From Aeromonas caviae (GTDB lineage: Bacteria > Pseudomonadota > Gammaproteobacteria > Enterobacterales > Aeromonadaceae), in contig NZ_CDBK01000047.1 of assembly GCF_000819785.1 (NCBI RefSeq), positions 1 through 64,000 of the forward strand: 64,000 nt of DNA, read 5' to 3'. Below, piece by piece: positions 1 through 10,553 of the stretch. Positions within the stretch are counted from its first letter, which is position 1; every line of letters begins with the position of its first letter. The notes below the pieces were generated by a model. The model did no database searches, was not told the origin of the DNA, and was given only the letters and a program-made list of their open reading frames with translations. The position numbers and the translations under genes are program-made.

Positions 1-163
1 CTGTCGACGCGGGCTGGGGTTGTTGCTTCCACTGGCTCAACACCTTGAGCAGCTCGGCCATGGGCACGGGATGGCTGAGGCGGGCCTTGACCATGGCGGT
101 AGAGGGGGTGATCCCCCTGGCACTGAGTTCGTTGGCTATCTGGATGATCTCTTGGGCTGACAT
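1..163 (-). CDS. Hypothetical protein, N-terminal part only (possible KfrA_N-like DNA-binding domain)
   Basis: A reading frame opens at the ATG complementary to 161-163 and runs off the left edge, giving 54 codons with no stop. It begins MSAQEIIQIANEL and continues through SARGITPSTAMVKARL and VPMAELLKVLSQW. The spacing (helix, GITPS turn, MVKARL, a final tryptophan) resembles the N-terminal winged-helix domain of KfrA-like DNA-binding proteins. That likeness is from memory of the family pattern and is tentative. The C-terminal part lies outside the window, so length and function cannot be judged. Confidence 0.6.
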   Translation of the reverse strand, partial: MSAQEIIQIANELSARGITPSTAMVKARLSHPVPMAELLKVLSQWKQQPQPAST

Positions 164-321
164 CTTGGCTCCTGCACGGCCGTCTTGCTGCGGGTGGATA
201 GTGGCACAGAGCTTAATCAAAGCCTGTCCATCAGGAAAGCGGAGCGAAGGGCGTGGGTGGCGAGAGGGAGGGGATTGGCGGCTCCGCGTCTACCCAACGC
301 TGGCCGCCGGGAGTGCGGGGA

Positions 322-558
322 TCAGGTCCCCTGGCGCAGCATCACATCCAGCTGGTCGATGGCTTCCGCCCAGTCGGCGTCGTGGCTGAGGGCATCGCGC
401 AGAAAGCCTGCCTGGGAAGGAGTCCAGAACGGCGCGTCGGGCAACTGGGTATGGCGATCGATGGGATGGTCGCGGATAAAACGCTGCTGGCTGATGTCGT
501 CACTGGCCAGCCCCAGCTGGGCAAACAGGGCGGCCATGTCATGGGTGAGCAATTCCAT
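322..558 (-). CDS. DUF2789 family protein
   Basis: A 78-residue protein beginning MELLTHDMAALFAQLGL. The start at 558 is chosen because AAGGAG lies just upstream on the minus strand; the longer frame to 615 adds a non-conserved extension. Features typical of DUF2789 are FAQLGLASDD near the start, the central DAPFWTPSQAGFLRDAL and the acidic ending DADWAEAIDQLDVMLR. The family consists of small soluble proteins of unknown function found in many gammaproteobacteria. The neighbours are other small conserved genes on the same strand and give no clue to a role. Confidence 0.88.
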   Translation of the reverse strand: MELLTHDMAALFAQLGLASDDISQQRFIRDHPIDRHTQLPDAPFWTPSQAGFLRDALSHDADWAEAIDQLDVMLRQGT

Positions 559-617
559 GTTGGTACTCCTTGGAAGGGGGCTGTGGAAGAGTATAGCCAG
601 CCCCCGTGCTCTCAAAT

Positions 618-914
618 CTAGGAGGGGAGACGATGGGGTGGCAGCTCGACACCGGCGACATGCAGCCCCTGCATGCAGAGCTGTCCCTGATAATGGCTCT
701 CTCCGTCGCTGGAGAACTCGAACTGGTAGTAGGTGAGCAGGCGCAGGGGCTTGTGCCCCAGGGCGCGGTGTGTCCGCGCCAGCGACAGCAGTTGCAGGTC
801 ATGGTGCTGGCAGTAGCGGCGCATGTATTGCCAGGCCAGCTCCGCCTGGCGGCGCTGTTGCCAGAAGGCCCAGCCAACGAGGCCGAGCAGCAAGATCCCA
901 AGCATTTCTCCCAT
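618..914 (-). CDS. DUF3301 family protein, membrane-anchored
   Basis: A 98-residue protein with one N-terminal hydrophobic segment (MLGILLLGLVGWAFW, about residues 4-18), then a short basic stretch and a soluble tail. The tail contains YYQFEFSSDGESHYQGQL, the core pattern of DUF3301. The arrangement suggests a single-pass inner-membrane protein facing the cytoplasm. The molecular function of the family is unknown. It lies downstream of the DUF3549 gene on the same strand, separated by about 70 bp, and may be cotranscribed with it. Confidence 0.85.
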   Translation of the reverse strand: MGEMLGILLLGLVGWAFWQQRRQAELAWQYMRRYCQHHDLQLLSLARTHRALGHKPLRLLTYYQFEFSSDGESHYQGQLCMQGLHVAGVELPPHRLPS

Positions 915-982
915 CAGCGGGTTCCTTCTGTGATGTGTGTGGGGCCCTGTTCACCCCAGGCAACAGGGCCGTCGTGCCGGGC

Positions 983-2011
983 CTAGGTGGCAGCGAACAG
1001 GCGACCGATGGCCAGACCCAGGGCCTCGCTGCGTTCGGGGTCACGCAGTTTTGCCAGCATATCATTGCGCAAGGCCGGTAGCGTGACGAGCTCGGCAAAT
1101 ACCTGGTTGAAGAACTGGGTGGGTTGCAGGGCGAGCTGCTCCAGAAACAGGCCGAGCAGTTCGGGGTGTTTCAGATCGGGCCAGAGGCGGCCAGCGATGG
1201 CGAGGAGCAGGGAGGGACTTGGCCGGGTTTGCAGCAGGGTCAGCAGCTTGTTGGTGCGCAGTCCGTTGCCCGGGCAGGAGGCCAGTGCCCGGCACAGATA
1301 GGCCAGGGTTTCGGGGTCAGGCTCGGCGCACTCCTGCTCCTTGCCGATGCGCTCCAGCAATGCGCCTTGCAGGGCAGGAGGCAGGGGGGCGTTCTCCAGG
1401 CTCTGGCACAGGGCGTAAAGAGGGGCCTGCGGCAGCATGGGCAAGGCCTTGCAGACCAGTGCCAGGTTGCGTTCAACCTGCAGCCGCTCAGCGAGATCTG
1501 CAAACCCTTGCAGTCCCAGGGCCTGCCACCCCTCTTCCCCCGGCGCCGCCAGATAGTGGCAGAGGGCCTCGTAGTAAGCGGAAGGGGCTTGTTCCAGCTG
1601 GCGGGCCAGCTTGGCGTGCACACTGGCCATCTTGGCCTCGGCCGGACGGAAGGTGTAGGGGTTGTCCGCCAGACGCTGGGCCTTCTCTTCGTCCAGTTCA
1701 CCGGTGAGCTTGTAGCCCAGAGTCTCTACCACCTGATCCATGAAATGCTTGGGGCCGCTGGAGATGAGCAGGCCGCGCTCATCGAGGGCGAACTTGAGGA
1801 ACCAGAGGTAGTGCCTGGATTCGGTGGGCTGGAAGAAGTGCACGCCGAGCCAGGCGTGCTGCTGCAACGGCCAGGGGTAGGGCTCCTGCTGCTGCTCGAT
1901 GCGCACGAAGAGGTCGCTGGGGAGCGGGCGCACCTGGCGGCCCAGATCGAACAGCTGAAACTGGGTATCGGCCTGGGTCAGAAACTCGGTCAGGGTGTTG
2001 ATGGAAGACAT
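983..2011 (-). CDS. DUF3549 family protein
   Basis: The open frame extends to 2314, but the conserved protein starts at MSSINTLTEFLTQADTQF at 2011 (342 residues). The upstream 101 residues are low-complexity, proline- and arginine-rich, and cross the promoter region of the divergent yqcC. The protein is soluble with no signal peptide. A conserved N-terminal half (LFDLGRQVRPLP, PYPWPLQQHAWLG, HYLWFLKFALDERG) is followed by a helical, leucine-rich C-terminal half with repeat-like helices. It belongs to DUF3549, restricted to gammaproteobacteria and without assigned function. The ribosome binding site (GGGATC) is weak, so the exact start is moderately certain. Confidence 0.85.
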   Translation of the reverse strand: MSSINTLTEFLTQADTQFQLFDLGRQVRPLPSDLFVRIEQQQEPYPWPLQQHAWLGVHFFQPTESRHYLWFLKFALDERGLLISSGPKHFMDQVVETLGYKLTGELDEEKAQRLADNPYTFRPAEAKMASVHAKLARQLEQAPSAYYEALCHYLAAPGEEGWQALGLQGFADLAERLQVERNLALVCKALPMLPQAPLYALCQSLENAPLPPALQGALLERIGKEQECAEPDPETLAYLCRALASCPGNGLRTNKLLTLLQTRPSPSLLLAIAGRLWPDLKHPELLGLFLEQLALQPTQFFNQVFAELVTLPALRNDMLAKLRDPERSEALGLAIGRLFAAT

Positions 2012-2208
2012 GAAGAGATCCCGCTTGAAGATAATGCGGGCGATTATAAGGGGGCTGCACCAGATAGCCAGAGGCGGTGATGCAGGGTATGAAGGTGACG
2101 GCAACATGGCAGCCATTGCGGGGTCGGTGTATAGTAGCGCCCCTTTTTGATGGCCGTATTGAGTGGGGCCCCGTCGCAGACCGGGCCCGCGATGAGGAAG
2201 TGAGCGAG

Positions 2209-2544
2209 ATGAATCAATATCTGCTGGTTGCCGGTCTGCTGGGAGAGCTGACTGCCGAGTTGCAACGTCTGGAACGCTGGCAAGCCGACCATCCGGGGAG
2301 CGAGGCGCTGGCAAGCGAGCTGCCGTTCTGTGTCGATACCCTGAGTTTCGATCAGTGGCTGCAGTTCGTGCTGATCCCGCGCATGGAGCAGCTGGTGCTG
2401 CTGCAGGCGCCGCTGCCGACCAGCGTCTCCCTCTATCCCATGGCGAGTGAGGTCTATAAAGAGGAGCTGGCGGAGGTCGAGGCCCTGCTTCGTCTGATCG
2501 CCCGTTTCGATCTGCTGCTCTCCGGCAAAGTGGTCGAACAATGA
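2209..2544 (+). CDS. yqcC: YqcC family protein
   Basis: A 111-residue helical protein starting MNQYLLVAGLLGELTAELQRLERW. The ATG at 2209 follows GAGG/GAG purine stretches; the longer frame from 2077 would cross the promoter region. Conserved YqcC features are ELPFCVDTLSFDQWLQFVLIPRM and the final helices KEELAEVEALLRLIARFDLLL. Its stop overlaps the truC start by ATGA, so the two are probably translationally coupled, as in the Escherichia coli order yqcC-truC-yqcA. The biochemical role is unknown. Linkage to tRNA pseudouridylation is by position only. Confidence 0.9.
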   Translation: MNQYLLVAGLLGELTAELQRLERWQADHPGSEALASELPFCVDTLSFDQWLQFVLIPRMEQLVLLQAPLPTSVSLYPMASEVYKEELAEVEALLRLIARFDLLLSGKVVEQ

Positions 2545-3320
2545 TGGACGAGCAGACCCGGACAGCGGATGCCTTGCAGCCGACTCTGCTCTATCAGGAT
2601 GACTGGCTGGTGGCGGTGAACAAACCGTCCGGTCTCCTGGTGCACCGCAGTTGGCTCGACAAGGCCGAGACCCGTTTCGCCATGCAGATGACCCGGGATC
2701 TGATCGGGGGTCGTCATGTCTACCCCGTGCACCGACTGGACAGGCCCACTTCGGGTGTGCTGCTGTTTGCTCTCGATCCTGCCGTGGCCCGCACCCTGAC
2801 CGAGGCCTTTGCTGCCCGTCAGGTCCACAAGGAGTACCTGGCACTGGTGCGGGGATGGGCCCCCGAAGAGGGGCTCATCGACTATCCGCTCAAGGAGCAG
2901 CTGGACAAGATTGCCGATGCCTTCAGCGACCCGGATCGCCCCGCCCAGGAGGCTGTGACCGCGTTTCGTCGTCTGCATCAGGTCGAGCTGCCCTTCGCCG
3001 TCTCCAAGAAGCATCCCACCAGTCGCTACAGCCTGGTCCGCCTCTTTCCCAAGACGGGGCGCAAGCACCAGCTGCGCCGCCATCTGGATCACCTGTTCCA
3101 CCCCATCGTTGGTGATACCACCCACGGGGATGGCCGGCACAACCGCTTCTTTCGCGAGCACTACGGGTGCGACCGCCTGCTGTTGATCGCGCACCGTCTG
3201 AGCTTCGAGCATCCGGTGCTCAAGGTGCCGATGCGGATCCAGGCGCCCCTGGGCCCCGAGGTGCTGGGTCTGTTCGCCCGTCTGGGCTGGCCTGCCAGCG
3301 AGCAAGACTACGGCGCCTGA
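2541..3320 (+). CDS. truC: tRNA pseudouridine(65) synthase TruC
   Basis: A 259-residue RluA-family pseudouridine synthase that isomerises uridine 65 of certain tRNAs. The catalytic motif is HRLDRPTSG at about residues 64-72, with the nucleophilic aspartate at about 67. The N-terminal VAVNKPSGLLVH and the later RYSLVRLFPKTGRKHQLRRH and HPIVGDTTHGDG match the family. There is no S4 domain, as expected for TruC. The start ATG overlaps the yqcC stop; a second ATG follows at once, so the first residue is uncertain by one codon. Length and gene context (yqcC upstream, yqcA downstream) agree with the E. coli locus. Confidence 0.96.
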   Translation: MMDEQTRTADALQPTLLYQDDWLVAVNKPSGLLVHRSWLDKAETRFAMQMTRDLIGGRHVYPVHRLDRPTSGVLLFALDPAVARTLTEAFAARQVHKEYLALVRGWAPEEGLIDYPLKEQLDKIADAFSDPDRPAQEAVTAFRRLHQVELPFAVSKKHPTSRYSLVRLFPKTGRKHQLRRHLDHLFHPIVGDTTHGDGRHNRFFREHYGCDRLLLIAHRLSFEHPVLKVPMRIQAPLGPEVLGLFARLGWPASEQDYGA

Positions 3321-3391
3321 GCCTCTTTCCATCTGTTGCCTCTGACCGGGCTGTGGCATGCTGTAGCCCAGGTACGTCAGAGGAATGACTT

Positions 3392-3505
3392 ATGGCTCAA
3401 CGAGATATCGCCTGCGCAATCGCGTGCCCCCCGCCTGTTCAGGGGGGCTCTTCCTACCCATCCCGGTCTTGCCGGGTCCAATATCTGTCCCTGAGGAGTC
3501 GCTGA
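3392..3505 (+). CDS. Short ORF (37 codons) whose stop overlaps the yqcA start; possible leader peptide
   Basis: An ATG at 3392 preceded by AGAGGA at good spacing opens a 37-codon frame starting MAQRDIACAIACPPPVQGG. It ends in TGATG, where the last A is the first base of the yqcA ATG. The frame contains a strong inverted repeat (GCCCCCC 3426-3432 with GGGGGGC 3442-3448) spanning a Pro-Pro-Pro codon run. Start signal and coupling are seen directly; translation and any control of yqcA are inference. It is not a recognised family and could be a chance frame in a leader. Confidence 0.4.
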   Translation: MAQRDIACAIACPPPVQGGSSYPSRSCRVQYLSLRSR

Positions 3506-3945
3506 TGGCCGAGATCGATATCCTGGTCGGCACCGTCTACGGCTCTGCCATGCTGGTGGCCGAGACCCTCTGTGACCACCTGCAAGCCAATGGCCATGTT
3601 TGCCAGATCTTCGATGACGCGGCGCTGACCGACATCGATGCCTCCCGCTTTCTGCTCATCGTGACCGCCACCACGGGGCAGGGGGATATACCGCCCAATT
3701 TGCAGCCCTTTGCCAGTGCCCTGGCCGATCGTGCTCCTTATATGAAGGGATGGCGCTATGCCCTCATCGCCATGGGAGACAGCAGCTATGAACACTTCTG
3801 CGGAGCGGGGCGAACGCTGGATGCTCTGTTGCAGGAGCTGGCTGCCGAGCCACTGGTTGTGCGCCTGGAAATCGATGCGACGGTAGAAGATGAGCCTGAA
3901 GTGGCAGCGCTTGCCTGGTTGAAAACCTGGGAAAATAGACTGTAG
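3505..3945 (+). CDS. yqcA: Flavodoxin YqcA (MioC family)
   Basis: A 146-residue flavodoxin starting MAEIDILVGTVYGSAMLVAE. The start is set by TGAGGAG upstream; the longer frame from 3385 lacks conservation. The FMN phosphate loop TVYGSA lies at residues 10-15, and the aromatic and acidic FMN-binding loops TATTGQGDIPPNL and AMGDSSYEHFCGAG are present. It is a short-chain flavodoxin like E. coli YqcA and MioC, a cytoplasmic FMN electron carrier whose partners are unclear. It is the third gene of the conserved yqcC-truC-yqcA group and is followed by an intrinsic terminator. Confidence 0.94.
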   Translation: MAEIDILVGTVYGSAMLVAETLCDHLQANGHVCQIFDDAALTDIDASRFLLIVTATTGQGDIPPNLQPFASALADRAPYMKGWRYALIAMGDSSYEHFCGAGRTLDALLQELAAEPLVVRLEIDATVEDEPEVAALAWLKTWENRL

Positions 3946-3972
3946 CCAGACCCTTCTCTCCGAGAATAAATT

Positions 3973-4010
3973 CACCTCCGTGAGTGTGCTGACGGGGGTG
4001 TTTTATTTTT
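3973..4010 (+). terminator. Intrinsic terminator of yqcA
   Basis: Inverted repeat CACCTCCGT (3973-3981) and ACGGGGGTG (3992-4000), one G-T wobble, followed by a T-rich tract 4001-4010. Confidence 0.85.
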
Positions 4011-4139
4011 GGGGCGTCACGCCTCAGCCTCCAAATATATCCTCTCTTTCGTCCGGTTATTTTTCTCGCCAATGATGATAACCGGTTGGCCATATTCATC
4101 ATCACCCACGACAAATTGAAAAATTAAAAGTTCCGCATT

Positions 4140-4225
4140 GAAAGCGATTTCAGTCATGTTTTTGCTACTGCGACACGGATTTATCACTTAACTCTCGTCG
4201 CGAATTAATATTTGAAAGCGCTTTC
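4140..4225. promoter_or_regulatory. Pair of LacI/GalR-type operator candidates upstream of lamB
   Basis: A perfect 12-bp palindrome GAAAGCGCTTTC lies at 4214-4225 and a one-mismatch copy GAAAGCGATTTC at 4140-4151. Their centres are 74 bp apart, close to seven helical turns. CG-centred palindromes of this form are typical of LacI/GalR-family operators. No regulator of that family is encoded in the window. Binding is inferred. Confidence 0.5.
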
Positions 4226-4265
4226 TTTGGTTGTTGTTTTTCTTTTTTGTGCTTTTCATGGGTGA

Positions 4266-5795
<1,530 letters not shown>

Positions 5796-5820
5796 GCAAT
5801 ATCTTCAGTTAAGTTAGTCA

Positions 5821-5847
5821 CTGCCCCCTTATGGGGGCAGTTTTGTT
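5821..5847 (+). terminator. Intrinsic terminator between lamB and malM
   Basis: Perfect stem CTGCCCCC (5821-5828) and GGGGGCAG (5833-5840) with a 4-base loop, followed by TTTTGTTT. It probably lets only part of the lamB transcript read into malM. Confidence 0.88.
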
Positions 5848-5885
5848 TCGCATGATGTGGCAACCGGGTTATGGAGATAAGAAGA

Positions 5886-6860
5886 ATGAAACTGGTAAAG
5901 ATGTCTATCGCGGCCATGGTTACCGCGCTGCTGGCCGGTTGTTCCGGTAGCATGGTGGTGCCCGTGCAGGAGCACGCCTCCATTCTGAGTAATGCCGATC
6001 AGGCCAAGCAGGCGCTCTCCCAGGCAACCAGTTGTTGCACAGGGTTCAACGAATTCAATTATGTCTCCCTGCCGGAAGGCGAGACGCTGCTGGCCATCGA
6101 CGGCAAGCAGCCCAGTTATCAGTTTGACGAGGGCATGAGCTATTTTGCCGCCTATCGTCTGCCGGCCAATACCGGCAATCTGGCCATCACCCTGGCCTCC
6201 CAGGTCAGCAAGACGGTCCTGGTTCCCAAGGTGATCATGCTGGATGCCCAGTTCAAGGTGACTCGCGTGCTGGGTGAGTCGGTCTTTGCCTATCAACCAG
6301 CCCACCTGCTCGACAACGACAGGATTGAGGGGCGTGTGTTCGTGGACCGCAGCATGCCGGGCAATCCCGCCACTGAAACCTATATGGTGGTCTATGCGCC
6401 GGCCAACGAGACGGCGGGCAGCACCACCATCTTGCACCCCGCGAAGGCCTTTGCCCGTGCCAACGGCACGGTCGAGCCGGATATCAAGGACCCCGTGATC
6501 CCCCATTCGCCCTGGGGTCTGGTACAGATAAAGGTCACGGACATGGCCAAGGGACAAGGCCTGGAAGCCGTGTTCAAGCCTGAATACGCCGACAAAGTGG
6601 CGATGAGCCAGGCCAAGCCTGCTACCACTGCCGTGGCTGCGACGGCGGCCACCACGGCAGCCGTTGCCGCAGCGCCGAGCAAACCGGCTCCCGCCATGCT
6701 GAGCGAGACCGAGAGCTTCTACAACGCCCAGATCGAGAAAGCGGTGAAGGCCGGTGACATCGACAAGGCGATGCAACTCGTGAATGAAGCCGAGCGCGCC
6801 GGTTCAACCAAGGCGAAATCGGTCTTTATTGATGCAGTGAAACGTTCACAGAAGAACTAA
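5886..6860 (+). CDS. malM: Maltose operon protein MalM, periplasmic lipoprotein
   Basis: A 324-residue protein starting MKLVKMSIAAMVTALLAGCSG, where LLAGC is a lipobox, so it should be lipid-anchored at Cys 18. GGAG lies upstream of the chosen ATG at 5886. The middle contains the MalM-type segments VSLPEGETLLAIDG and GLVQIKVTDMAKG. Residues about 245-270 are a low-complexity Ala/Thr/Pro linker leading to a short helical C-terminal domain, probably a spacer. The biochemical role of MalM is poorly understood. The family is coregulated with lamB in enterobacteria, and the arrangement here agrees. Confidence 0.92.
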   Translation: MKLVKMSIAAMVTALLAGCSGSMVVPVQEHASILSNADQAKQALSQATSCCTGFNEFNYVSLPEGETLLAIDGKQPSYQFDEGMSYFAAYRLPANTGNLAITLASQVSKTVLVPKVIMLDAQFKVTRVLGESVFAYQPAHLLDNDRIEGRVFVDRSMPGNPATETYMVVYAPANETAGSTTILHPAKAFARANGTVEPDIKDPVIPHSPWGLVQIKVTDMAKGQGLEAVFKPEYADKVAMSQAKPATTAVAATAATTAAVAAAPSKPAPAMLSETESFYNAQIEKAVKAGDIDKAMQLVNEAERAGSTKAKSVFIDAVKRSQKN

Positions 6861-6893
6861 ATATCTCGGTTTATTAAAATCGATATTTATTGG

Positions 6894-6919
6894 AGGCCTC
6901 CCTTGTTGGAGGCCTTTTT
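6894..6919 (+). terminator. Intrinsic terminator of malM
   Basis: AGGCCTCC (6894-6901) pairs with GGAGGCCT (6908-6915), then a T run to 6919. Confidence 0.88.
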
Positions 6920-8723
<1,804 letters not shown>

Positions 8724-8750
8724 TTGTCGCTCCGATATCCGAGTTCCGAA

Positions 8751-8775
8751 AAGGGAGGCGCAAGCCTCCCTTTTT
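8751..8775 (+). terminator. Intrinsic terminator of ptsG
   Basis: AAGGGAGGC (8751-8759), loop GCAA, GCCTCCCTT (8764-8772) and a T run. Confidence 0.9.
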
Positions 8776-8845
8776 GCTGGGTTGCGTTTGGTGGCGGGAC
8801 ATGTGCGGGGGCTTTCCTTGGCGGCGCCAGCATGGTGTGACCCAA

Positions 8846-8870
8846 TGAAAAAGGCGCCCCTGGGCGCCTT
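8846..8870 (-). terminator. Intrinsic terminator of yaeH
   Basis: On the minus strand AAGGCGCC and GGCGCCTT (8851-8858 and 8863-8870 on plus) form a stem followed by TTTTT. Confidence 0.88.
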
Positions 8871-8887
8871 TGCTGCATCAGACCGGC

Positions 8888-9271
8888 TTAAAGCTTTTCG
8901 AGATCCCGTTCTATCTCGCTGATCTTGTTCTGCACCACTTTTTCCAGATGACGCAAGTCGCGCAGTATTTTCTGCTTGATGTCCGGATCGGCGGAAGGCT
9001 GGCCGCCCTGGGTCAGATTGTCCAGCTCATCCACCACGTATTTGAGGTTGGCGTTGATCTCGGTGACATCCTTGTACTCATGGGTCCCCGAGTCGACCAG
9101 CATGGTCTTGCGCTGGCGGGGGTATTTGAATTTGACGCTCTTGGCGAAGAATTCACCCTTCTGCTTCTTGAAATAGATCTTGAGGATGTCGTGGTTGGCT
9201 TCCTGGCGCAGGGTGTAGCTGTCCACCGAGGTGGGTTCCTGGATCCCCAGGCTCTTGAGATTCTCGTACAT
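8888..9271 (-). CDS. yaeH: UPF0325 family protein YaeH
   Basis: A 127-residue protein starting [13 protein letters not shown]. The conserved segments [17 protein letters not shown] and [18 protein letters not shown], and the C-terminal [21 protein letters not shown], match E. coli YaeH closely. It is soluble with a likely coiled-coil C-terminus. Function is unknown; the family is strongly conserved next to dapD in gammaproteobacteria, as here. It has its own terminator. Confidence 0.95.
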   Translation of the reverse strand: MYENLKSLGIQEPTSVDSYTLRQEANHDILKIYFKKQKGEFFAKSVKFKYPRQRKTMLVDSGTHEYKDVTEINANLKYVVDELDNLTQGGQPSADPDIKQKILRDLRHLEKVVQNKISEIERDLEKL

Positions 9272-9415
9272 CGGGCTTCCTTGGTTTGAAACGATCCTGA
9301 CCCCTCTATCTTACCCGAGTCCGGACGCCTTGCCTGTGACAGGCGCGCCAAATTCAAATTGGTGTCAAAAAGGTCTTCTTTAATTAATGAGCCAAGGGGA
9401 GGGGTGAACGCCTTG

Positions 9416-9463
9416 CCAGCACTGCCATAAGCGGTATCGTCTCATGGGGGTGTGCAGTGCTGG
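9416..9463. repeat. Perfect 10-bp inverted repeat between dapD and yaeH
   Basis: CCAGCACTGC (9416-9425) and GCAGTGCTGG (9454-9463) are exact inverse complements with a 28-base spacer. The element lies downstream of the dapD terminator and upstream of yaeH. Its role is unknown; a regulatory RNA stem or protein site is possible. Confidence 0.5.
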
Positions 9464-9506
9464 TGGGGCAGGGGGGAGTTGGCGCCCACCCATGAGAGTG
9501 GGCATG

Positions 9507-9530
9507 AAAAAGGGCACCAGAGGTGCCCTT
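9507..9530 (-). terminator. Intrinsic terminator of dapD
   Basis: Minus-strand stem AAGGGCACC and GGTGCCCTT (9510-9518 and 9522-9530 on plus) followed by a T run. Confidence 0.88.
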
Positions 9531-9547
9531 GATGACATCGGCGTGGA

Positions 9548-10375
9548 TTACTCGTCGATGGAGCGCAGCAGGGCGTTGATGCCGACCTTGGCGCGGGTCT
9601 TTGCATCCACCTTCTTGACGATGACGGCGGCGTAGAGGCTGTACTTGCCGCATTTGGAGGGCAGGGAGCCGGAGACGACCACGGAGCCGGCCGGGACGCG
9701 GCCGTAGTGGATTTCACCGGTTTCGCGGTCATAGATGCGGGTGGACTGGCCGATGAAGACCCCCATGGAGATGACGGAGCCCTCCTCGACGATCACCCCT
9801 TCAACCACCTCGGAACGGGCACCGATGAAGCAGTTGTCTTCGATGATGGTCGGGTTGGCCTGCAGTGGCTCCAGTACGCCGCCGATGCCGACGCCGCCGG
9901 AGAGGTGCACATTCTTGCCGATCTGGGCGCAGGAGCCCACGGTGGCCCAGGTGTCGACCATGGTGCCTTCATCGACGAAGGCGCCGATGTTGACGTAGGA
10001 GGGCATCAGCACTGTGTTCGGGGCGATGAAGGAGCCTTTGCGCGCGGTCGCGGGCGGCACGACGCGTACACCGGCAGCCTTGAACTGCTCTTCGGTGTAG
10101 TTGGAGAACTTCAGGGGAACCTTGTCGTAGTACTGGGCATCGTCGCCCTTGATGATGCCGTTGTCGTTGATGCGGAAGGAGAGCAGCACGGCCTTCTTCA
10201 GCCACTGGTGGACGACCCACTCGCCGGCAATCTTCTCGGCAACCCGGGCTTTGCCGGAGTCCAGCAGGTCGATGGCTTCCAGAATGGCTGCCTTGGTGGC
10301 GGCATCGACGGAGCCGGGGGTGATGGAGTCACGGCGCTCGAAGGCCGCTTCGATGGTCTGTTGCAACTGGGTCAT
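9548..10375 (-). CDS. dapD: 2,3,4,5-tetrahydropyridine-2,6-dicarboxylate N-succinyltransferase DapD
   Basis: A 275-residue trimeric acyltransferase that succinylates tetrahydrodipicolinate in the lysine and meso-diaminopimelate pathway. The N-terminal helical domain (residues 1-100, with [20 protein letters not shown]) is followed by a left-handed beta-helix of hexapeptide repeats (for example [16 protein letters not shown] and [19 protein letters not shown]). The C-terminus is [21 protein letters not shown] lies just upstream of the ATG. It sits between glnD and yaeH, as in E. coli, with separate terminators on both sides. Confidence 0.98.
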   Translation of the reverse strand: MTQLQQTIEAAFERRDSITPGSVDAATKAAILEAIDLLDSGKARVAEKIAGEWVVHQWLKKAVLLSFRINDNGIIKGDDAQYYDKVPLKFSNYTEEQFKAAGVRVVPPATARKGSFIAPNTVLMPSYVNIGAFVDEGTMVDTWATVGSCAQIGKNVHLSGGVGIGGVLEPLQANPTIIEDNCFIGARSEVVEGVIVEEGSVISMGVFIGQSTRIYDRETGEIHYGRVPAGSVVVSGSLPSKCGKYSLYAAVIVKKVDAKTRAKVGINALLRSIDE

Positions 10376-10520
10376 GACAGGTTTCCTTTATAAAATTCTG
10401 TTTGTTGTATCACACTTTTCCAATCGTTTTTAAGGGCTCTCGCCGATTTCTTCAGAATCAGGGCGATTTATTGTACTTGAGTGGTCCAACCATTTGTTCT
10501 GATTGAGGAATCAATACGTC

Positions 10521-10541
10521 AAAAAGCCTCTTTCGAGGCTT
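10521..10541 (-). terminator. Intrinsic terminator of glnD
   Basis: Minus-strand stem AAGCCTC, GAAA loop, GAGGCTT followed by TTT. Confidence 0.88.
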
Positions 10542-10553
10542 CATCCTAGCGTG

